A DNA stretch of 64,000 bases. Origin: Rubrobacter_A sp965214435. Lineage in GTDB: Bacteria > Actinomycetota > Rubrobacteria > Rubrobacterales > Rubrobacteraceae. A program made the position numbers and the translations under genes. The stretch lies in the NCBI GenBank assembly GCA_965214435.1, contig OZ243960.1, positions 2,666,001 through 2,730,000 of the forward strand, given 5' to 3'. The stretch's first letter is position 1. The number at the start of each line of letters is the position of its first letter. The notes below the pieces were generated by a model, which saw only the letters and a list, made by a program, of their open reading frames with translations, had not been told where the DNA came from and did not search any database. Below are positions 59,267-64,000 of the stretch, piece by piece.

Positions 59267-60361
59267 TCAAGCCGCCATGTAGCGCGCGGCCCAGGACCGC
59301 ATCCACTCCTCGTAGCGACCATCGAGTATCGCCTCCCGCGCCCGGCGGCAGAGGTTCATCATAAAGTGCACGTTGTGCAGCGTGACGAGCCGGTGGCCGA
59401 GCAACTCGTTCTCCCGCACCAGATGCGCCAGGTACGCCCGGCTGTAGCCGGTGCACGCCGCGCAGGAGCACTCCCCATCCAGCGGCCCGAAGTCCCGCCG
59501 GTAGCGGGCGTTTTTCAGGTTCAGCCGGCCGGCCGGCGTCAGGGCCGCGCCGTGACGGGCGAGGCGGGTCGGGAGCACGCAGTCGAACATGTCCACCCCG
59601 AGCGATATGACCTGCAAGATGCCGACCGGGTCGCCGATGCCCATGAAGTACCGGGGTTTTTCGGTCGGTAGACCGGCGGCCGTGAGCGCGACCGTCTCCA
59701 GCATCGCCTCCCGCGACTCCCCGACGGACAACCCCCCGACCGCGTACCCCGGGAAGTCCAGGTCCAGGGTCCGTTCCAGGCTCTCCTGACGCAGGTCCGG
59801 GTATACCCCGCCCTGCACGATACCGAACAGCGCCTGATCTTCTTTAGTGTGCGACTCCCGGCACCGCTCCGCCCACCGCGCCGTCCGCCGCAGCGACTCC
59901 CGGTGATACCCGTAGTCCGCACCCGCCGGTGGACACTCGTCGAGCACCATCGCGATGTCCGCCCCTAGCTCTTCCTGGACGCGGGTCGTAAGCTCCGGCG
60001 TAAAGACGTGCGCCGAACCGTCATAGACCGAAGCGAACTCGACCCCTTCTTCAGAGAGCTTGCGCGTATCGGCGAGCGAGAAGACCTGGTAGCCGCCGGA
60101 GTCGGTCAGCATCGGGCCGTCCCAGCCGCTAAAGGCGTGCAACCCGCCAGCCTCCCGCACGACGTCCGCGCCCGGCCGCAGGTACAGGTGGTAGGTGTTG
60201 CCGAGTACGACGCCGGCCCCGGTCTCCCGCACCTCCCCCGGCGTCAGCCCCTTTACCGTACCCTTGGTCCCGACCGGCATAAAGGTCGGGGTCTCGACCT
60301 CGCCGTGGGGCGTGCGGAGGACGCCAGCCCTCGCCGCGCCGTCGGTCGCGGTTACCTCTAT
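59267..60361 (-). CDS. tgt: tRNA-guanine transglycosylase Tgt (start codon non-canonical)
   Basis: Tgt exchanges guanine-34 for preQ1 in queuosine tRNA modification. The product shows PTFMPVGTKGTVKGLTP, GNTYHLYLRPG, catalytic aspartates in LTDSGGYQVFSL and MFDCVLPTRLARHGAALT, and the zinc motif CSCAACTGYSRAYLAHL plus H. No ATG, GTG or TTG occurs in frame near the family N terminus; the nearest is at 60562, deep inside queA. The frame opens after the queA stop, with ATA at 60359-60361 or GTA at 60377-60379 as possible starts. GGGAGGAG lies ahead. I give the ATA start with low certainty; the gene itself is secure. Confidence 0.88.
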   Translation of the reverse strand: MEVTATDGAARAGVLRTPHGEVETPTFMPVGTKGTVKGLTPGEVRETGAGVVLGNTYHLYLRPGADVVREAGGLHAFSGWDGPMLTDSGGYQVFSLADTRKLSEEGVEFASVYDGSAHVFTPELTTRVQEELGADIAMVLDECPPAGADYGYHRESLRRTARWAERCRESHTKEDQALFGIVQGGVYPDLRQESLERTLDLDFPGYAVGGLSVGESREAMLETVALTAAGLPTEKPRYFMGIGDPVGILQVISLGVDMFDCVLPTRLARHGAALTPAGRLNLKNARYRRDFGPLDGECSCAACTGYSRAYLAHLVRENELLGHRLVTLHNVHFMMNLCRRAREAILDGRYEEWMRSWAARYMAA

Positions 60362-60375
60362 GGTTACCGGAGCGC

Positions 60376-61392
60376 CTACAGGCTCCTCCCGCCGTTCAGG
60401 ATCAGCATAGCGTCCCCAAAGGAGTAGAACCTGTACCGCTCCTCGACCGCGACCCGGTAAGCTTCCCGCAAGAGGTTCACACCCCCGAAGCTCATCACCA
60501 TCGCGAGCAGCGTGGAGCGCGGCAGGTGGAAGTTCGTCAGGAGTGCGTCCACCGACCGCCACCGGTAACCGGGGTAGATGAATATCTCCGACTCCCCCTC
60601 GTCCTCCTCACTCCCCGCCCTACTCTCCAGCGTCCGGGCCACCGTGGTCCCGGCCGCCAAGACCCGCCGCGCGCCGTCCACCGCTCGCGCCGCCGCCTCA
60701 GGCACCCGGTAGTACTCGGCGTGCATCCTGTGCTCCTCCAAGTTCTCTACCCGCACCGGCAGAAACGTCCCGGTCCCGACGTGCAGCGTCACCTTAGCAA
60801 CCTCCGCGCCCCGGTCCGCAACGTCCCGCAACACCCGCTCCGTAAAGTGCAAACCGGCGGTCGGGGCCGCGGCCGACCCGGCTTCCCGCGCATACACCGT
60901 CTGGTACGCCTTCTCAGCCTCCAGAGTTGCCCGGATGTACGGCGGGAGCGGCACGCTGCCGTTCCGCTCCAGTAGATCGCGGACGTCTTCGCCTTCCACC
61001 ACCCAGTATCCTTCGCCGAGGTCTTCTACGAGCGTCACGCTCTCGCCGGCTCCGCCGACAGATAGCTCAGCACCGGGCTTGAGACGCCGACTCGGCCGGG
61101 CGAGCGCCTCCCACCGGTCGCGTCCCTTGCCGCCGAGGTCCCGCAGAAACAGCAGTTCGACCTCCCCACCGGTCTGTTTTCTGGCCGAGAGCCGGGCCGG
61201 CAGTACCCTGGTCTCGTTCAAGACCAGGGCATCACCCGGGTGGATGAACCCCGGCAAGTCCCGGAACGTGTGGTGGGAGATAGAGCCGCTTCTGGCGTCT
61301 ATCACCATGAGGCGCGAGGTATCGCGGGGTTCGGCGGGGTGTTGGGCAATAAGTTCCTCCGGCAGCCCGTAGTCGAGCTCGCTCGTCAGCAC
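60376..61392 (-). CDS. queA: S-adenosylmethionine:tRNA ribosyltransferase-isomerase QueA
   Basis: QueA adds the cyclopentene ring to preQ1-34 in tRNA to make epoxyqueuosine. The 338 residues begin MLTSELDYGLPEELIAQHPA, contain LVLNETRVLPARL, VHYPPYI-like PLPPYIRA, the motif TAGLHFTERVL and VTLHVGTGTFLPV, and end LTNFHLPRSTLLAMVMSFGG. It precedes tgt, its pathway partner, and its last bases carry the likely ribosome site of tgt. Confidence 0.96.
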   Translation of the reverse strand: MLTSELDYGLPEELIAQHPAEPRDTSRLMVIDARSGSISHHTFRDLPGFIHPGDALVLNETRVLPARLSARKQTGGEVELLFLRDLGGKGRDRWEALARPSRRLKPGAELSVGGAGESVTLVEDLGEGYWVVEGEDVRDLLERNGSVPLPPYIRATLEAEKAYQTVYAREAGSAAAPTAGLHFTERVLRDVADRGAEVAKVTLHVGTGTFLPVRVENLEEHRMHAEYYRVPEAAARAVDGARRVLAAGTTVARTLESRAGSEEDEGESEIFIYPGYRWRSVDALLTNFHLPRSTLLAMVMSFGGVNLLREAYRVAVEERYRFYSFGDAMLILNGGRSL

Positions 61393-61406
61393 GGGAAGAC
61401 CTGTCT

Positions 61407-61625
61407 CTAGCGCCGGAAGATGAGGTTCAGGACGACGGTGGCGACGATGGAAAGCAGGATCATCAACCCTATCGGGAAATAAACGGTCAGGTTGCCCCGC
61501 CGGAAGACCAGGTCCCCCGGCAGCCGGTCCAGCCCGAAGCGGCTCAGGAGCAGAAACAACCCCCCGAGCACCAGCAACACGACCGCCCCGCCGATAAGCA
61601 GCTTTCCAACGCCTTCCAGACCCAT
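61407..61625 (-). CDS. DUF2905 small membrane protein
   Basis: A 72-residue protein with two membrane helices (LLIGGAVVLLVLGGLFLLLS and FPIGLMILLSIVATVVLNLIF) and the motif LPGDLVFRRGNLTVYFPIG between them, diagnostic of DUF2905. It is 14 bases upstream of queA in the same direction. Function unknown; this gene is often beside queA/tgt or ruvB in Gram-positives. Confidence 0.85.
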   Translation of the reverse strand: MGLEGVGKLLIGGAVVLLVLGGLFLLLSRFGLDRLPGDLVFRRGNLTVYFPIGLMILLSIVATVVLNLIFRR

Positions 61626-61669
61626 GCGATTATTCTATTCCCGGCGCGGACGATAACAAGCAGACAAGA

Positions 61670-62176
61670 CTACGAGGGCTGTAGTTCGGCCAATAGTCCT
61701 TCAACGTCTAGCGGACGGGTCACCATCCTCAAAGTACCGTCTCCCTCGCGGGGCCACTCCTCCTCGGGGCGGTCGGCGGTCAACTCGACACCGTTGCCGT
61801 CCGGGTCGCGCAGGTACAGAGCCTCCGAGACCCCGTGGTCCGAGGCCCCGTCGAGCGGATATTCAGCATCCAGAAGCCACTGCAGAGCTTGGGCGAGGTC
61901 CCGACGCTCGGGGTAAAGTATCGCCAGATGAAACAACCCCGCGCTCCGCGCCGGAGCCGGCGGCACGTTACGTCCGGCCCAGGTATTCAGACCGATGTGG
62001 TGGTGGTAGCCGCCCGCGGAGAGGAACACCGCCTCCTCCCCGTACCGCTGGGTAACCTCGAACCCTAAGATATCCCGGTAGAAACCTAGGGACCGCTCCA
62101 GGTCCGCTACTTTCAGATGAACGTGACCGATGCGGGCTCCGGGGCTTACGCGGCGAACTTCGTTCTCTGTGTCCAT
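61670..62176 (-). CDS. VOC/glyoxalase-family metalloprotein (CatE-like)
   Basis: A 168-residue vicinal-oxygen-chelate protein. The first betaalphabeta module (RIGHVHLKVADLERSLGFYRDILGFEV) carries a metal histidine; HHHIGLNTWAG and YLRDPDGNGVEL with the terminal glutamate give the remaining ligands. It resembles catechol 2,3-dioxygenase-like proteins of unknown activity. It stands alone between DUF2905 and the transporter gene. Confidence 0.85.
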   Translation of the reverse strand: MDTENEVRRVSPGARIGHVHLKVADLERSLGFYRDILGFEVTQRYGEEAVFLSAGGYHHHIGLNTWAGRNVPPAPARSAGLFHLAILYPERRDLAQALQWLLDAEYPLDGASDHGVSEALYLRDPDGNGVELTADRPEEEWPREGDGTLRMVTRPLDVEGLLAELQPS

Positions 62177-62229
62177 CCTGACTCCTCTTATATAAAATCA
62201 CACATCTCACAATTAGTGTATAACGACTT

Positions 62230-63114
62230 TCAGCGGCCGCGGGTATTGACCAGGATCACGCCGGAAAGCACGATCCCTCCGCCTACGACGGAGAGTATCC
62301 CCGGCACCTCGCCGAGCCAGACCCAGGCTATAAGGAATGCCAGCGCGGGCACCAGGTACAGGAAACTCACCGCCCTTGAGGCCGGCATAACGGAGTTAAC
62401 GTAGGCGTAGGTCACGTAGGCGATGGCGGTCGGGAAGATCCCGAGGTAGACCATCGCGAGTGTGACTTCGGGCGGCGCAGCCTCTAGCTCCGAAACGAGA
62501 CCCGGCAGAAAGACCAGGGTGAACAGGGTCCCGGCCCAGAGAGCGTAGGCGGTAAAGTTCAGGGCGCCGTACTTGCGGAGGTAGGGCCGCTGTACTATGA
62601 GGTAGACGCTCACAGAGACGGCGGCCAGCAGGATAATAAAGGCTCCGGGCGCGAGCGCGAACCCTTGTCCCTCGCCGAGCGCTATAAGGGCCGCGCCGCA
62701 GAAACTTATTATCATCCCGGCCCACCCGAGAACCTTCAGGCGTTCCCCGAGGAAGGCGGTTGCGAGCAGTGCGGTAAAGATCGGGGCTGTATTCACCAGC
62801 AGGCTCGCCGGTCCCGCCGACACCGTGACTTCCCCGAAGCTCAGGGACGTGTGGTAGACGGTAAACGCCAGAAAACCGGCGAGCGCTATGGCCGGCAGGT
62901 CCTTTAGGTCCGGCAGCGGCATCCGGACCGCGACCGCGTAAACCCCGAGCACGAGAGAGGCGATCCCGAGTCGTAGCAGCGCGACATGCCCTGGCCCGTA
63001 GAATTCGAGGCCCGCCCGGATACCGGCGAACGCCGAGGCCCAGAAAAAGATCGTCAACCCGAGGAGCACTGGAACCAGCAGGGAGGTTTTGATGTCGGCA
63101 ACGCTCTGTTTCAT
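62230..63114 (-). CDS. EamA/DMT-superfamily transporter
   Basis: A 294-residue protein of ten predicted membrane helices arranged as two EamA repeats, each of five helices, with the motif FWASAFAGIRAGLEFY near the N terminus and FPTAIAYVTYAYVNSVMPASRA in the second half. Such transporters export amino acids or metabolites. It is divergent from ilvD, so it might relate to branched-chain metabolism, but there is no direct evidence. Confidence 0.9.
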   Translation of the reverse strand: MKQSVADIKTSLLVPVLLGLTIFFWASAFAGIRAGLEFYGPGHVALLRLGIASLVLGVYAVAVRMPLPDLKDLPAIALAGFLAFTVYHTSLSFGEVTVSAGPASLLVNTAPIFTALLATAFLGERLKVLGWAGMIISFCGAALIALGEGQGFALAPGAFIILLAAVSVSVYLIVQRPYLRKYGALNFTAYALWAGTLFTLVFLPGLVSELEAAPPEVTLAMVYLGIFPTAIAYVTYAYVNSVMPASRAVSFLYLVPALAFLIAWVWLGEVPGILSVVGGGIVLSGVILVNTRGR

Positions 63115-63152
63115 CGGGCTATTCTAAACTGGCACCGGGAGCTTACGCTTCT

Positions 63153-63158
63153 TATACT
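63153..63158 (+). promoter_or_regulatory. Possible -10 box for ilvD
   Basis: TATACT lies 54 bases ahead of the ilvD start. A matching -35 is not convincing (TGGCAC at 63130-63135). No leader peptide or attenuator hairpin was seen. Confidence 0.3.
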
Positions 63159-63211
63159 CCCGTAAATAGCTACTATTATTAGTCCGAAACCCTAGAACCG
63201 GAGAACTTTAC

Positions 63212-64000
63212 ATGGAGACCACAGACCTTCGTCACAAGAGCCGGACCATATTCGAGGGCCGGGACCGGGCTCCAGCCCGGGCGATGCTCAAGTCGATAGG
63301 GTTTACCGACGAAGACCTCAGTAAGCCCATAGTCGGCGTCGCCCACACCTGGACCGAAACCATGCCCTGCAACTTCAACCACCGCCGCCTGGCCGAGCGG
63401 GTCAAGGAGGGCATCCGGGAAGCCGGCGGCACCCCGATGGAGTTCAACACCGTCGCCATCTCCGACGGTGTTACGATGGGCACCGAGGGCATGAAGACGT
63501 CGCTCGTAAGCCGCGAGGTCATCGCCGACTCCATAGAGCTCGTCGGCCGCGGTCACATGTTCGACGCCGTCGTCTCCCTCGTCGGCTGCGACAAGACCAT
63601 CCCCGGCGCGGCGATGGCCCACGTGAGGCTCGGCGTCCCGGGGTTTGTCGTCTACGGCGGCTCCATAGCTCCGGGCCGGGTAAACGGCCGGGACCTTACG
63701 GTCCAGGACGTCTTCGAGGCGGTCGGGGCTCACGCGGCCGGTAACATCTCCGACGACGAGTTGCGGGCCATCGAGGGCGCGGCGTGTCCCGGAGCCGGGG
63801 CCTGCGGCGGGCAGTTCACCGCTAATACCATGGCGATGGCTTTAGAGTTCCTGGGGCTCTCCCCGATAGGCTCCTCAAACCCGCCGGCCAACGACCCGCG
63901 CCGGGACGAAGTTTGTGTGGAAGCTGGCAGGCTCGTAATGGACGTACTCCACCGCGGTCTGACCCCGGCCGACATCCTGACCCGGAAATCGTTCGAGAAC
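63212..64000 (+). CDS. ilvD: Dihydroxy-acid dehydratase IlvD (5' part, cut by window edge)
   Basis: IlvD dehydrates dihydroxy acids in valine, leucine and isoleucine synthesis, using an Fe-S cluster. The visible 263 codons begin METTDLRHKSRTIFEGRDRA at an ATG with CCGGAGAA ahead. Two cluster cysteines are seen in LVGCDKTIPGAAMA and in CPGAGACGGQFTANTM, and ISDGVTMGTEGMKTSLVSRE is the family signature. The C-terminal half is outside the window. Confidence 0.95.
   Translation, partial: METTDLRHKSRTIFEGRDRAPARAMLKSIGFTDEDLSKPIVGVAHTWTETMPCNFNHRRLAERVKEGIREAGGTPMEFNTVAISDGVTMGTEGMKTSLVSREVIADSIELVGRGHMFDAVVSLVGCDKTIPGAAMAHVRLGVPGFVVYGGSIAPGRVNGRDLTVQDVFEAVGAHAAGNISDDELRAIEGAACPGAGACGGQFTANTMAMALEFLGLSPIGSSNPPANDPRRDEVCVEAGRLVMDVLHRGLTPADILTRKSFEN

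Overview
The window is a 64 kb chromosomal segment of a high-GC, deep-branching actinobacterium. It most resembles Rubrobacter or a close relative. The evidence is mixed: high GC with frequent GTG/TTG starts and strong GGAGG sites, a SigB/SigF-type sigma factor, a fused CydD-CydC transporter of actinobacterial type, a relic of an F420-type flavin oxidoreductase, a two-gene type IV pilus module, and glycosyltransferases related to glucosyl-3-phosphoglycerate synthase. No rRNA, tRNA, CRISPR array, prophage or origin was seen.

Layout. 0.001-2.95 kb: urease ureABC-ureF (minus strand; ureF runs off the left edge), preceded by a SigB-like promoter. 3.1-5.6 kb: pilT-pilC plus a tiny downstream ORF. 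5.9-7.2 kb: an exported beta-helix protein. 7.2-17.1 kb: a long minus-strand run: cysteine desulfurase, IscU-like protein, mnmA, DUF948 and YtxH-like proteins, an RsbW-like anti-sigma candidate, a SigB-type sigma factor, alaS, ruvX, mltG, aroE. 17.1-21.4 kb: an LTD lipoprotein, divergent aspS, a 44-residue lipoprotein and an acidic membrane-anchored protein. 21.7-26.9 kb: a five-gene plus-strand glycoconjugate cluster (NodB-like deacetylase, acyl-CoA dehydrogenase-like protein, NodS-like methyltransferase, FAD reductase, two-domain glycosyltransferase). 26.9-30.3 kb: an unknown acidic protein and a large exported six-hairpin glycosidase. 30.4-33.8 kb: accessory patch with a decayed IS3-family element, a truncated GT1 glycosyltransferase, a cytochrome P450 and its TetR regulator.

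33.8-41.6 kb: sirtuin, hisS, metallo-hydrolase, MOSC protein, RelA/SpoT, UbiB-like kinase and a phasin-like protein. 42.0-49.6 kb: cytochrome bd locus, with fused cydDC (plus) convergent with cydA-cydB and a third membrane gene (minus). It is followed by a long regulatory intergenic region holding a decayed oxidoreductase start. 49.6-56.7 kb: two small unknown proteins, DedA, a histidine kinase/response regulator pair, an alpha/beta hydrolase, and a MerR regulator coupled to a membrane protein. 56.8-61.6 kb: queA-tgt-secD-secF and a DUF2905 protein. 61.7-64.0 kb: VOC protein, EamA transporter and the start of ilvD.

Most of the window is ordinary core metabolism, translation and stress response. 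The most unusual parts are the Nod-factor-like enzyme set at 21.7-26.9 kb, the third cydAB-coupled membrane gene, the degenerate anti-sigma/sigma pair embedded in a tRNA-thiolation operon, an IscU-like scaffold lacking its third cysteine, a urease with valine at the flap cysteine, a tgt gene with no canonical start near its expected N terminus, and a near-leaderless MerR promoter with a 19-bp spacer.
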